A stretch of 33,406 nucleotides of DNA, from NCBI RefSeq assembly GCF_000285275.1, contig NZ_CADO01000019.1:1-33406 (forward strand), in the 5' to 3' direction. Position 1 is the stretch's first letter, and each line of letters starts with the position of its first letter. Made by a program: the position numbers and the translations under genes. This DNA comes from Acetobacter pasteurianus subsp. pasteurianus LMG 1262 = NBRC 106471. Lineage in GTDB: Bacteria > Pseudomonadota > Alphaproteobacteria > Acetobacterales > Acetobacteraceae. The notes under the pieces were generated by a model. That model ran no database searches. It worked only from the letters and a program-made list of their open reading frames with translations, and was not told the origin of the DNA. Below, piece after piece: positions 16,744 to 24,820 of this stretch.

Positions 16744-17820
16744 ATGATCTATAAAAAACCGCTGCTTTACGCTGGCTGTGCCGCTGCTGTACTTGCCCTT
16801 GTTGCATGGGGTGGTTCGCGGTTGATCAATGGTGATGGTATCAACCAATATACCAATGATGCGTACGTAACGGCAGATTTTCCTACAGTTGCCCCCAAGG
16901 TTTCAGGCCGTATTGACAGGGTAATTGCGCAGGATAACCAGCTTGTTCATGCTGGTGAAGAACTGGCGCATATTGAAGATGATGATTACCGTGCAGCCTT
17001 GGAAGTGGCAAAAGGCAATACGCTGGCGGCGCAAGGTGATGTCGCTAATCTGGAAGCCGAACTTGGCCGGCAGGATGCTGTTATTGCGCAAGCACGTGCA
17101 GCTGTGTTGGCAGATCAGGCAGCGTTGATGTTTGCTCGGCAAAACGCCACCCGGTATCGCAATCTGTCTTCTGGCGGTGCGGGCACAATTGAACAAAAGC
17201 AATCTTCTGAAGCACAGGAAAAAGAGGCAGCTGCGGCCATAGCCCGAGATCAGGCAGGAGTGGATGCGGCTGTTCGGCAGGTTGCTGTTTTAAAAGCCCA
17301 GCTTCAGCGTGCCCGTGGCGTTTTGCTGCGTATGCAGGGGGATGAAAAACAGGCAGAACTCAACCTGTCTTACTGTAGCATTCCGGCTCCAATGGATGGC
17401 GTGGTGGGTGAGCGTGGCGTGCGTGTAGGGAATTATGTGCACCCTGGCACGGGTATTTTGGCTGTTGTGCCTGTTCATGAAGCTTATGTACTGGCCAATT
17501 TTCAGGAAACGCAGCTTACAAAAGTGCAAACCGGCCAGAGTGCGACTGTCTGGGTAGATACATTTCCCGGCCATCCGCTTAAAGCTCATGTGGATTCATT
17601 GGCGCCAGCCACGGGTGTCGCTTTTGCACCTATTCAGCCAGATAACGCGACGGGTAACTTCACCAAGGTTGTGCAGCGTATTCCCGTTAAACTGACGTTT
17701 GATCCAGACCAGCCGCTTGCGGCAAAGGTGCGTGTTGGTATGTCTGTTGAGGTGAATATTGATACGGCATCAAAGCCAGAAGGCCCGCATGCCAATAACC
17801 TACGTTATATCTGGCAGTAA
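16744..17820 (+). CDS. EmrA/HlyD-type periplasmic adaptor of efflux pump
   Basis: This 358-residue membrane-fusion protein has one N-terminal membrane segment (about residues 8-26) and then the conserved YVTADFPTVAPKVSGRI start of the lipoyl/barrel region. An alpha-helical coiled-coil hairpin runs from about 80 to 200, rich in A, Q and E. The second lipoyl half and beta-barrel follow (SYCSIPAPMDGVVGERGVRVG). It bridges the MFS pump and the outer-membrane channel. The gene starts 15 bp after the pump gene and its stop is 4 bp before the NodT gene. The three are clearly one operon. Confidence 0.92.
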   Translation: MIYKKPLLYAGCAAAVLALVAWGGSRLINGDGINQYTNDAYVTADFPTVAPKVSGRIDRVIAQDNQLVHAGEELAHIEDDDYRAALEVAKGNTLAAQGDVANLEAELGRQDAVIAQARAAVLADQAALMFARQNATRYRNLSSGGAGTIEQKQSSEAQEKEAAAAIARDQAGVDAAVRQVAVLKAQLQRARGVLLRMQGDEKQAELNLSYCSIPAPMDGVVGERGVRVGNYVHPGTGILAVVPVHEAYVLANFQETQLTKVQTGQSATVWVDTFPGHPLKAHVDSLAPATGVAFAPIQPDNATGNFTKVVQRIPVKLTFDPDQPLAAKVRVGMSVEVNIDTASKPEGPHANNLRYIWQ

Positions 17821-17824
17821 TGTC

Positions 17825-19348
17825 ATGAAGCGTCTTTTTCTTTCCGGCTTGTCTGTAATCGCGCTTTCTGGCTGCACAGTCGGGCCGAACTATCATAAAC
17901 CGCAGGTTAAGGCGCCAGCAGATTGGCGTGCCACACAACCGCCAGCAGAAAGCCAGATTACAACGGCGTCCACAGATCCGCAGTGGTGGACACTGTTTCA
18001 TGACCCGGTGCTGACAAAGCTGGAAAATGAAGTTGCAGCCTCTAATCTGGATCTTAAAGCCGCCAGTTTGCGTTTGATGCAAAGCCAGGCAGAGCGGCGG
18101 ATTGCCAGTGCTGCACAGTTTCCGCATGCAGAAGCCAATGCATCTTATGGGCGAGAACGGGCCAGCACCAATGGTGTGCTGGGTTTGCTGGGCACCATGG
18201 AGCGCGAACAGGCGGGGTCTATTGCATCCGGCTCTCAAGGTTTTGGGCCAACCGCCTTGCCCGGTAGTGTGGGGAATCCATCATTCAACTTGCCTCAATA
18301 CGGTATGAACGCATCGTGGGAAGTGGATTTCTGGGGGCATGTGCGCAGGCAAGTGGAAGCAGCCACAGCAGCCATGCACGAAACGGAAGAAATGCGGCGT
18401 GATATTCTGGTGTCTCTTATGGCGGAGACCGCACAGGATTATATAGATTTACGCGCCACACAAACGCAGATTGGCATTTTGCAACATAATATCCAGGTTG
18501 CAAAAGATAGTGTCAAACTCACAACATTGCGGTTTGAGCAAGGTGCCGCAACACGCTTGGATGTGGCGGAAGCTACAGGGCAGCTTCATACATTTCAGGC
18601 ACGCTTGCCGCCTTTGCAGGCGCAGGCAACACATATGCTGAATGCTCTGAGCTTTCTGGTTGCGCGTGAACCGGGCGCATTGGATGCAGAACTTGGGCCA
18701 CCAGGGCCAATCCCGCTTGTGCCTGCTTTGGTGCCGGTTGGTTTGCCATCTGAACTGGCAGAACGCCGGCCAGATATCCGTATGGCGGCAGATCATTTGC
18801 ATGCTGCTACAGCCAGTATTGGTGTGGCCATTGCAGATTTCTTTCCGCGTGTCACACTGTCTGGCAGTTTGGATGTGCAGGCACTTCAGTTTAGCGGGTT
18901 AGGATCTTGGGCATCACGCCAGTATGGTTTTGGCCCCACGGCAACATTACCCTTGTTTGAAGGTGGACGTCTGACAGGCCAGCTGCATTTGCGCAAGGCG
19001 CAGCAGAAGGAAGCTGCCACCATGTTTCAGCGCACGGTTTTAAAGGCGTGGCAGGAAATTGATGATGCCATGGCCGATTTTGCGGCGGCTCAGCATCAGC
19101 GTGATGAATTGGCTGAAGCCGTGCATGAAAACGAAATTGCAGTGGATACAGCCAAGGCCCAATATGTGCAGGGGTCATCCGATTTCTTAAATGTGCTGAC
19201 ATTGCAGAATGCACTTCTATCTTCTCAAAGCGCATTGGCAGATGCCACGGCCCGCGTGGCAGGGTCTGTTACGCATCTTTACCGTGCGGTTGGTGGCGGC
19301 TGGGAAGGGATATACCCAGAAAAAACAAAAGCAAGAAAACATGTGTGA
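17825..19348 (+). CDS. NodT-type outer-membrane efflux lipoprotein
   Basis: This 507-residue TolC-like channel protein has a lipoprotein signal with lipobox LSGC, placing the lipidated cysteine at residue 17, followed by TVGPNYHKP, typical of the NodT/OprM family. Two repeated outer-membrane efflux domains follow, each with long helices; the second half has the diagnostic ERRPDIRMA block. An upstream in-frame start at 17759 would add 22 residues and destroy the signal peptide position, so 17825 is chosen. It lies 4 bp after the adaptor gene and completes a tripartite pump. Confidence 0.93.
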   Translation: MKRLFLSGLSVIALSGCTVGPNYHKPQVKAPADWRATQPPAESQITTASTDPQWWTLFHDPVLTKLENEVAASNLDLKAASLRLMQSQAERRIASAAQFPHAEANASYGRERASTNGVLGLLGTMEREQAGSIASGSQGFGPTALPGSVGNPSFNLPQYGMNASWEVDFWGHVRRQVEAATAAMHETEEMRRDILVSLMAETAQDYIDLRATQTQIGILQHNIQVAKDSVKLTTLRFEQGAATRLDVAEATGQLHTFQARLPPLQAQATHMLNALSFLVAREPGALDAELGPPGPIPLVPALVPVGLPSELAERRPDIRMAADHLHAATASIGVAIADFFPRVTLSGSLDVQALQFSGLGSWASRQYGFGPTATLPLFEGGRLTGQLHLRKAQQKEAATMFQRTVLKAWQEIDDAMADFAAAQHQRDELAEAVHENEIAVDTAKAQYVQGSSDFLNVLTLQNALLSSQSALADATARVAGSVTHLYRAVGGGWEGIYPEKTKARKHV

Positions 19349-19357
19349 GATTGACCT

Positions 19358-20092
19358 ATGATAACAATCAGACGAGCAGACACTCTGGGGAATGCGCATT
19401 CAGATACGTTAATACTCCGCTGCCATTTTGCATTTTCTGATTATCAAGATCCAGCACATACCCATGATGGACGCTTACGTGTGCTTAACCTTGGCACACT
19501 TAAGCCAGCGCAGGTGTATCATCTTGGGCCAGAAGCCAATGTAGATATTCTCACATGGCTACCTGCGGGAGATATAGTCAGTAATGCAGATGGTTTTGAG
19601 CAGGAAAAAGTAGGGCAGGGCGGACTACATCTTTTAAGCACCGGTACTGGCTGTAAAAGACTGGAATGGTCTGCTGGCCCAGAGGGTGCCACGTTTATTC
19701 AGTTCTGGTTTATGGCTGATGTAGAAGGTGTGCCCCCTGCGCAGGAAGTTCGTGCAAGTTTTCCTCAATTGGAAGATGGAGGTTTTAGAATTCTTGCATC
19801 AGGATTTCCTGAAGATGATCCGGAAGAAGAGGGACAGATTACGGATGGTGCACCTGTTACCTTAACGGCTCGGGCCCGTCTGTTACATGCCATTATACCA
19901 GCGGCGGAGGGGGCTGCTTACAGTACCACGTTGGGGCGCGATCTTTATCTGCTGGTTGTATCAGGTATTGTGACAATAGACGGGTACGTTCTGCATTGTG
20001 GTGATGCCGCGGCAATAACCGACCAGCAGGATATAGTTGTGATTGCGCAGGAAAAAGCAGAGCTTCTTTTGGTCGATGTAGCAGCTAGGTAA
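19358..20092 (+). CDS. Pirin-like (YhhW-type) protein with degenerate metal site
   Basis: This 244-residue bicupin aligns along its full length with E. coli YhhW, a pirin with quercetinase activity. Shared blocks include ITIRRAD near the start, LRVLNLG at about 40-46, GTGCKRLEW at 97-105 and a C-terminal cupin (VSGIVTIDGY). YhhW binds its metal with His57, His59, His101 and Glu103. Here the equivalent positions are Gly57, Glu59, Arg101 and Glu103, so three of four ligands are replaced. It is probably not a metal-dependent dioxygenase and may be regulatory or structural. The gene begins 9 bp after the NodT gene, so it is likely co-transcribed with the efflux pump. The YhhW comparison is from memory. 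Confidence 0.8.
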   Translation: MITIRRADTLGNAHSDTLILRCHFAFSDYQDPAHTHDGRLRVLNLGTLKPAQVYHLGPEANVDILTWLPAGDIVSNADGFEQEKVGQGGLHLLSTGTGCKRLEWSAGPEGATFIQFWFMADVEGVPPAQEVRASFPQLEDGGFRILASGFPEDDPEEEGQITDGAPVTLTARARLLHAIIPAAEGAAYSTTLGRDLYLLVVSGIVTIDGYVLHCGDAAAITDQQDIVVIAQEKAELLLVDVAAR

Positions 20093-20094
20093 AT

Positions 20095-20134
20095 ATAAGG
20101 GGGCTCAAGTATCAGGATGTTTAAGCCCCCTTAT
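20095..20134. terminator. Strong bidirectional terminator hairpin
   Basis: ATAAGGGGGCT (20095-20105) and AGCCCCCTTAT (20124-20134) form a perfect 11-bp stem directly after the pirin-like gene. It lies between convergent genes and probably ends the efflux operon transcript. Confidence 0.8.
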
Positions 20135-20140
20135 GTAACA

Positions 20141-20180
20141 CCATACGCCTTCATCTTTCTTGCAAAGGAAAGGCGTATGG
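20141..20180. terminator. Second hairpin, between convergent pirin and ArsC genes
   Basis: CCATACGCCTT (20141-20151) and AAGGCGTATGG (20170-20180) form a perfect 11-bp stem. It lies 11 bp beyond the ArsC stop when read on the minus strand and probably ends that transcript. Two independent hairpins therefore insulate the convergent genes. Confidence 0.65.
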
Positions 20181-20191
20181 TTGTGCATGCT

Positions 20192-20539
20192 TTATAACAG
20201 TTCCAGCACAATATCAGCCGGACGGCAGGCTTTTGCGCCTTTGGGTGTAACCACAACGGGGCGATTGAGAAGCTTGGGGTGTGTTGCAATAGCATCAAGT
20301 ATCTGATCATCGCTGATACCGGGCGCATTAAGCCCCAGTTCCTTACATAAAGCTTCCTTGCTGCGCAAAATGTCACGCGCACTCAACTTTCCTTTGGCAA
20401 GAATGTTTTCCAATTCTGCGCGGGTTGGTGGCGTTTTTAGATAAAGGATAATGTTCGGTTCAATTCCTGCATCTCGAATAAGGCCCAAAACTGTGCGTGA
20501 CGTGCCGCAGGACGGGTTGTGGTAAAGAGTGACAGACAT
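20192..20539 (-). CDS. arsC: ArsC-type arsenate reductase (glutaredoxin-dependent)
   Basis: This 115-residue thioredoxin-fold protein has the ArsC signature near the N-terminus (YHNPSCGTSR), with catalytic Cys11. The C-terminal LNRPVVVTPKGAKACRP block contains the arginines that hold arsenate in the E. coli plasmid enzyme. Length is close to the usual 115-140. Glutaredoxin-dependent ArsC reduces arsenate to arsenite. No ars efflux gene lies nearby, so either export is encoded elsewhere or the protein reduces another oxyanion or disulfide. It is divergent from the SulP gene. Confidence 0.85.
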   Translation of the reverse strand: MSVTLYHNPSCGTSRTVLGLIRDAGIEPNIILYLKTPPTRAELENILAKGKLSARDILRSKEALCKELGLNAPGISDDQILDAIATHPKLLNRPVVVTPKGAKACRPADIVLELL

Positions 20540-20569
20540 AGGTGCATCCTAAAGAGTGAGGCCTCAATT

Positions 20570-20589
20570 ATGATATTTGAGGGTATCAT
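20570..20589. promoter_or_regulatory. Dyad in the arsC-sulP divergent interval
   Basis: ATGATA (20570-20575) and TATCAT (20584-20589) form a perfect 6-bp inverted repeat with an 8-bp spacer, 30 bp before the SulP start. It is a possible operator for one or both divergent genes. The binding protein is unknown. Confidence 0.35.
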
Positions 20590-20619
20590 GGCACGCAAAT
20601 AGAGTGGGATAGAGAAAGA

Positions 20620-22311
20620 ATGTCGCCCTTGTTAGGCATAAAAAATTGGCTCGGCCAACGGATAACCAAAAAATCCGGGTCATGGTCGGATATGCTGGCG
20701 GGGCTTTCTCTGGCTTCCATGAATATTCCTCAGGTTCTGGGGTATGCCCGTATTGCTGAAATGCCTGCTGTATGTGGGTTATATACAGTGTTGTTTCCAT
20801 TGGTGGCGTTTGCCTTGTTTGGCTCATCACGCCACCTCGTGGTGGCGGCAGATTCTGCCACAGCAGCCATTTTTTCCAGCGGCCTGTCAGAAATTGTTTC
20901 GCCCGGCAGCGCCAAATATATGGAACTGGTCAGTGCGGTAGCTCTCCTTAATGCGGGATTTCTGCTGGTTGCACGCTTATTTCGCTTGGGTTTTCTGGCA
21001 GATTTTTTGTCTCGCACTGTGCTGGTGGGCTTTTTGGCGGGTGTGGGTGTGCAGGTGGGCTTAAGCATGTTGTATGACATGACAGGCTTAGTCTCGTCTT
21101 CCCACAATACACTGGTGCAGGCGATAGGGTTGTTCCAAGGCTTTGGGCAAATGCAAGGGTTAAGTATGGCCATTGCCAGCCTGAGCTGTGTGGTGCTGTT
21201 GGCTGGCGCAAGGCAGAAGCCTCATTGGCCAGTAGGCCTGTGTGTTGTGGTGGTGAGTATTTTGTGTAGCTGGGGGCTGGATCTGCAGCATTACGATGTT
21301 GCTATTCTGGGCAGCATACGTGGTGGCTTGCCGGCGTTTTCCATACCTCTTCCTGGCTGGCATGATATGCTGGCCCTGCTACCCATTTCTGCATCCTGTG
21401 TTTTTGTTATTATTGCACAAAGTGCTGCTACATCACGTGCCTTTGCAAATATCTTTCATGAACATGATGATGAAAATGCAGATATTGTGGGCTTGTGTGC
21501 AGCTAATGCAGCGGCGGCCTTAACCGGCACATTTACGGTGAATGGCAGCCCTACGCAAACGGCTATGGCCGTGCAGGCTGGTGCAAGATCACAAACGGCA
21601 CAACTCGTTTTTGCTGCGGTAACGGCCTGTGTGCTTTTGTTTTTTCCTGCCCCTTTGCAGTATCTTCCTCGCTGTGTGTTGGGTGCCATTGTGTTTTGCG
21701 TAGCCGTGCGGATGATAGATATTCAGGCACTTAATGGTATCCGCCAAGAAAGCCCCGGAGAATTCCGTTTGGCGCTGGTCACAGCTGCCACGGTTGTAAG
21801 TGTAGGGGTAGAGCAGGGTATCTTTATTGCTATTGCGCTCTCTCTGTTTCGGCACGTGCGGCATAGCTATATGCCGCATACATTGATAATGGCACCAGAA
21901 GCTTCCACCGGAATGTTGGAAGCGGAAGCGGTAGCACCCGGAGAGCAAAGTATGCCGGGTATTATTATTTATCGTTTTTGTGCTGACCTGTTTTATGCAA
22001 ATTGTAATTTGTTTGCAGATGATATTACAACGCTGATTTCATCTGCGCCGGATCCGGTAAAATGTGTTGTGGTAGATTGCAGCGCCATTACCGATATTGA
22101 TTACTCAGCAGCACAGGTTGTGCGGGATGTTTTGCAAAGACTGCATGCGCGCGGAATTACCGTTTTGTTCGGGCGTGTTGCTCCATTCTTTCTAAAAGAT
22201 ATGGAGCGCCACCATATTACTGCCGTGCTTGGAAAAGAGAATATTTACATGCAACTGCATACGGCACTGGCGAGCGCGCGTAAGCTGTGTGATGGCGCAA
22301 AAGCTTTATAA
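20620..22311 (+). CDS. SulP-family anion transporter with STAS domain
   Basis: This 563-residue protein has a SulP/SLC26 membrane domain over about residues 20-425. The SulP entry motif appears as GLSLASMNIPQVLGYARIAEMPAVCGLYT-like sequence (split across helices), with SSRHLVVAADSATAA after it. A C-terminal STAS domain at about 450-555 carries VVVDCSAITDIDYSAAQ, where the conserved loop Asp-Ser is partly altered. SulP proteins carry sulfate, bicarbonate or organic anions. The adjacent sulfur genes favour sulfate or sulfite, by inference. Its last codons overlap the stop of the convergent TauE gene by 6 bp. Confidence 0.9.
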   Translation: MSPLLGIKNWLGQRITKKSGSWSDMLAGLSLASMNIPQVLGYARIAEMPAVCGLYTVLFPLVAFALFGSSRHLVVAADSATAAIFSSGLSEIVSPGSAKYMELVSAVALLNAGFLLVARLFRLGFLADFLSRTVLVGFLAGVGVQVGLSMLYDMTGLVSSSHNTLVQAIGLFQGFGQMQGLSMAIASLSCVVLLAGARQKPHWPVGLCVVVVSILCSWGLDLQHYDVAILGSIRGGLPAFSIPLPGWHDMLALLPISASCVFVIIAQSAATSRAFANIFHEHDDENADIVGLCAANAAAALTGTFTVNGSPTQTAMAVQAGARSQTAQLVFAAVTACVLLFFPAPLQYLPRCVLGAIVFCVAVRMIDIQALNGIRQESPGEFRLALVTAATVVSVGVEQGIFIAIALSLFRHVRHSYMPHTLIMAPEASTGMLEAEAVAPGEQSMPGIIIYRFCADLFYANCNLFADDITTLISSAPDPVKCVVVDCSAITDIDYSAAQVVRDVLQRLHARGITVLFGRVAPFFLKDMERHHITAVLGKENIYMQLHTALASARKLCDGAKAL

Positions 22312-23091
22312 TTTCTGCACACCTTGCCAGATCATGTAAATGGCCACGATAAAAATAATACAGGCAAAAACTGTTGTAAGATGATTGGAAGATCCAGACA
22401 TGCGACGGGCTGTGCGCGTGCCAAACAGGCTGCCAAGTGCTCCGCCTAAAATGAACAGGGCAGCTAGTTGCCAATCTATATAGCCAGAAAGCATATAGCT
22501 TAAAGCTGTACTAAACCCAAAAGCGGAAACGGCAACCAGAGATGTGCCTACGGCATTGAGAATGGGCATGCCGGTAGAAGCAATAAGGCCAGGCACAATC
22601 AGAAAACCGCCACCAATGCCAAAAAAGCCAGAAAGCAGACCGGTGCCAAGGCCATAGCCCATAACTTTGGGGGCATTATGCCTGTTACAGCTTGCTCCTT
22701 GGCAGCCAACGTTATGCCGCCCGCGAAGCATAAGAATACCTACGCCAATCATCAGCAGAGCAAAAAACAAAAGCAGCTTTTTGCCATCAATTGTTTTGCC
22801 AAAGGCTGCCCCGATAAACGCGCCAGCTATCCCACAAGATGCAAAAATACCTGCGCAGCGCCATTTTACCGTATGGTTGCGGGCATGCTGTGCCAGCCCC
22901 ACCAATGCGTTTATAGCGACTGCTAACGCACTGGTGCCAATAGCTACATGGGGATTTTTCACCCCTACCAAGTATACCATAAGTGGCACAGCCAGAATGG
23001 ATCCCCCGCCACCGATTAATCCCAAAGTGAAGCCAACCAGAACGCCAGACATAAGTTCCAGCAGGAGATGGGCAGAAAATAAGGTGAGCAT
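22306..23091 (-). CDS. TauE/SafE-family sulfite/anion exporter
   Basis: This 261-residue membrane protein has two repeated TauE halves, each opening with a glycine-rich motif. The first is GLIGGGGSILAVPLMVYL at about residues 24-41 and the second is FFGIGGGFLIVPGL. Eight or so helices are predicted. A central cytoplasmic or periplasmic loop contains GCQGASC, giving a close cysteine pair. The family exports sulfite, sulfoacetate or related anions. It follows the MBL persulfide-dioxygenase-like gene after 29 bp on the same strand, matching the bigR-type pairing in which sulfite produced by persulfide oxidation is exported. It converges on the SulP gene with a short overlap. Confidence 0.9.
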   Translation of the reverse strand: MLTLFSAHLLLELMSGVLVGFTLGLIGGGGSILAVPLMVYLVGVKNPHVAIGTSALAVAINALVGLAQHARNHTVKWRCAGIFASCGIAGAFIGAAFGKTIDGKKLLLFFALLMIGVGILMLRGRHNVGCQGASCNRHNAPKVMGYGLGTGLLSGFFGIGGGFLIVPGLIASTGMPILNAVGTSLVAVSAFGFSTALSYMLSGYIDWQLAALFILGGALGSLFGTRTARRMSGSSNHLTTVFACIIFIVAIYMIWQGVQKL

Positions 23092-23120
23092 GCGGGGTAT
23101 CCAGAAAAGATCAGTAAATT

Positions 23121-24047
23121 TTAGAGCTTGTTGATGGGGATCTTGATGTAGCTGGTGCCATTATCTTCCGGCTCTGGCATGTGCCCTCCGCGGATATTAA
23201 CCTGCACGGAAGGCATGATCAGGTTGGGCAGGGCGAGCGTTGCATCGCGCGATGTGCGCATGTTTACAAAATCATCTTCACTCACACCTTCATGCACATG
23301 CACATTATGCGCGCGCTCTGCGCCAACTGTGGTTTCCCATGCATAGGTATCACGGTTTGGGGCCTTATAATCGTGGCAGAGAAAAAGGCGTGTTTCTGCT
23401 GGCAAGGTGAGAAGGCGGCGGATAGAGCGATACAGCATGCGGGCATCCCCACCGGGGAAGTCTGCGCGGGCCGTGCCATAATCTGGCATGAACAATGTAT
23501 CGCCAATAAAGGCGGCATCACCGATAACAAAAGCCATATCTGCGGGAGTGTGGCCCGGCACATGCAATGCTATGGCGTTCAGGTTGCCCAGCTTGAACTG
23601 TTCACCATCTTTAAAAAGATGATCAAACTGAGATCCATCACGGGCAAATCTGGTATCGGCGTTAAAGATTTTTCCAAAAACTTCCTGCACCTGCACAATG
23701 TTGGCACCAATACCCAGTTTGCCGCCCAGTTGTTCCTGCAACCATGGCGCGGCAGAAAGGTGATCAGCATGCGCATGTGTTTCTAGTTGCCACGCAACCT
23801 TCAATTTTTCAGCACGCACATAATCTACAATGTCTTGGGCGGAATCGTATTTAATGCGGCCAGAAGCTGGATCATAATCCAGCACACTATCAATAACTGC
23901 GGCTGTCAGGGTTTGTGGGTCATGCACCACATGGCTGGCCGTGAAGGTTTTTTCATCAAAAAAGGTTTTTACAACAGGCCGTTGTTCGGGGTGTTGCACA
24001 GCCATCAGAATCTGCTGGGTGGCTGTGGCGATAGCTGGATCTGACAT
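23121..24047 (-). CDS. MBL-fold persulfide dioxygenase-like protein (Blh/ETHE1 type)
   Basis: This is a metallo-beta-lactamase-fold protein of about 308 residues. The metal motif HAHADH spans residues 91-96, with the next ligand His166 in HVPGHTPAD, then IGDTLF (Asp183) and LCHDY. The ETHE1/Blh group oxidizes glutathione persulfide to sulfite with mononuclear iron. The longer form with the C-terminal NIRGG tail resembles the Agrobacterium/Xylella Blh protein. I start at 24047 (MSDPAIATA) because GGGAG sits 8 bp before it; the longer frame to 24062 lacks this. It forms an operon with the TauE exporter and is divergent from the peroxiredoxin-ArsR pair. Confidence 0.9.
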   Translation of the reverse strand: MSDPAIATATQQILMAVQHPEQRPVVKTFFDEKTFTASHVVHDPQTLTAAVIDSVLDYDPASGRIKYDSAQDIVDYVRAEKLKVAWQLETHAHADHLSAAPWLQEQLGGKLGIGANIVQVQEVFGKIFNADTRFARDGSQFDHLFKDGEQFKLGNLNAIALHVPGHTPADMAFVIGDAAFIGDTLFMPDYGTARADFPGGDARMLYRSIRRLLTLPAETRLFLCHDYKAPNRDTYAWETTVGAERAHNVHVHEGVSEDDFVNMRTSRDATLALPNLIMPSVQVNIRGGHMPEPEDNGTSYIKIPINKL

Positions 24048-24064
24048 GAGGGAAACTCCCAACA

Positions 24065-24084
24065 GTTTATTATTTTAAGTAAAC
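24065..24084. promoter_or_regulatory. Dyad in the MBL-peroxiredoxin divergent promoter region
   Basis: GTTTA (24065-24069) and TAAAC (24080-24084) flank a 10-bp AT-rich centre, 17 bp upstream of the MBL start. A TTAATTAA palindrome (24098-24105) follows. The 88-bp interval is markedly AT-rich, as operator DNA of ArsR/BigR repressors often is. Binding by the nearby ArsR protein is inference. Confidence 0.45.
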
Positions 24085-24135
24085 ATGAATATACACTTTA
24101 ATTAAGAATGAAAGCGTCTTGCGTCAAGGGAAAGA

Positions 24136-24816
24136 ATGCGCGTAAACACTGCTGCTATGAATGACCGCATCATAGATACCAGTCAGTTGGAGCCGGTAGT
24201 GGCCGCACCCAGAATTGGAGACATGGCTCCAGATTTTATGGCGCGGACAACCCAAGGCATGCTTACGTTAAGCGCATTGCGTGGGCAGTGGGTGCTACTG
24301 TTTTCGCATCCGGCAGATTTTACGCCGGTTTGCACCAGTGAGTTTATTGCGTTTGCACAAGCTGCTGCGCAATTTGCTGCCATGAATTGTGCATTGGTGG
24401 GCCTTTCCGTAGATAGCCTACCCGCCCATCTTGCATGGATTGAGGCCATACGGGAAAGGTTTGATGTAAGGATTCCTTTCCCTGTGGTGGAGGATCCTTC
24501 CATGGCTATTGCGCGGGCCTATGGCATGCTGGATCCAACGGCCCGGAATAGTGCAACGGTGCGCAGTGTGTACATGATTGACCCACAAGGTATTGTGCGG
24601 GCCACAACCTGCTACCCCATGACTGTTGGCCGGTCTGTAGCGGAACTGCTGCGTTTGCTTGCTGCCCTTCAACGTGTGGATGAAGGTGATGTGCTGACAC
24701 CAGAAGGTTGGACACCCGGAGGGCACGTGGTGCTGCCCACAGCGCAAACTCAGGAAGCCGTCATGCAGGCCGGGCCATCCTGGTTTATGTGTTTAAAGCC
24801 TGATCAGGGGCGGTAA
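24136..24816 (+). CDS. Peroxiredoxin, AhpC/TSA family, Prx6-like
   Basis: This 226-residue peroxiredoxin has the peroxidatic cysteine Cys66 in HPADFTPVCTSEF. The Prx6-type layout has a long C-terminal extension (about 165-226), with the DEGDVLTPEGWTPGG block typical of the group. It reduces hydroperoxides; some members also act on persulfides. AAGGGA precedes the ATG. It is divergent from the persulfide-oxidizing operon and is followed after 4 bp by the ArsR regulator, so peroxide and sulfane-sulfur stress may be jointly controlled. Cysteines other than Cys66 lie further on, but a resolving role cannot be read from the sequence. Confidence 0.9.
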   Translation: MRVNTAAMNDRIIDTSQLEPVVAAPRIGDMAPDFMARTTQGMLTLSALRGQWVLLFSHPADFTPVCTSEFIAFAQAAAQFAAMNCALVGLSVDSLPAHLAWIEAIRERFDVRIPFPVVEDPSMAIARAYGMLDPTARNSATVRSVYMIDPQGIVRATTCYPMTVGRSVAELLRLLAALQRVDEGDVLTPEGWTPGGHVVLPTAQTQEAVMQAGPSWFMCLKPDQGR

Positions 24817-24820
24817 GCTC

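Noticed and set aside
17759..17824. Upstream start for the NodT lipoprotein
   Set aside because: It would place 22 polar residues before the lipoprotein signal and overlap the adaptor gene.
19358..20092. HutD-family assignment for the gene after NodT
   Set aside because: First impression from the cupin features; the whole-length match to YhhW/pirin with identical numbering is far better.
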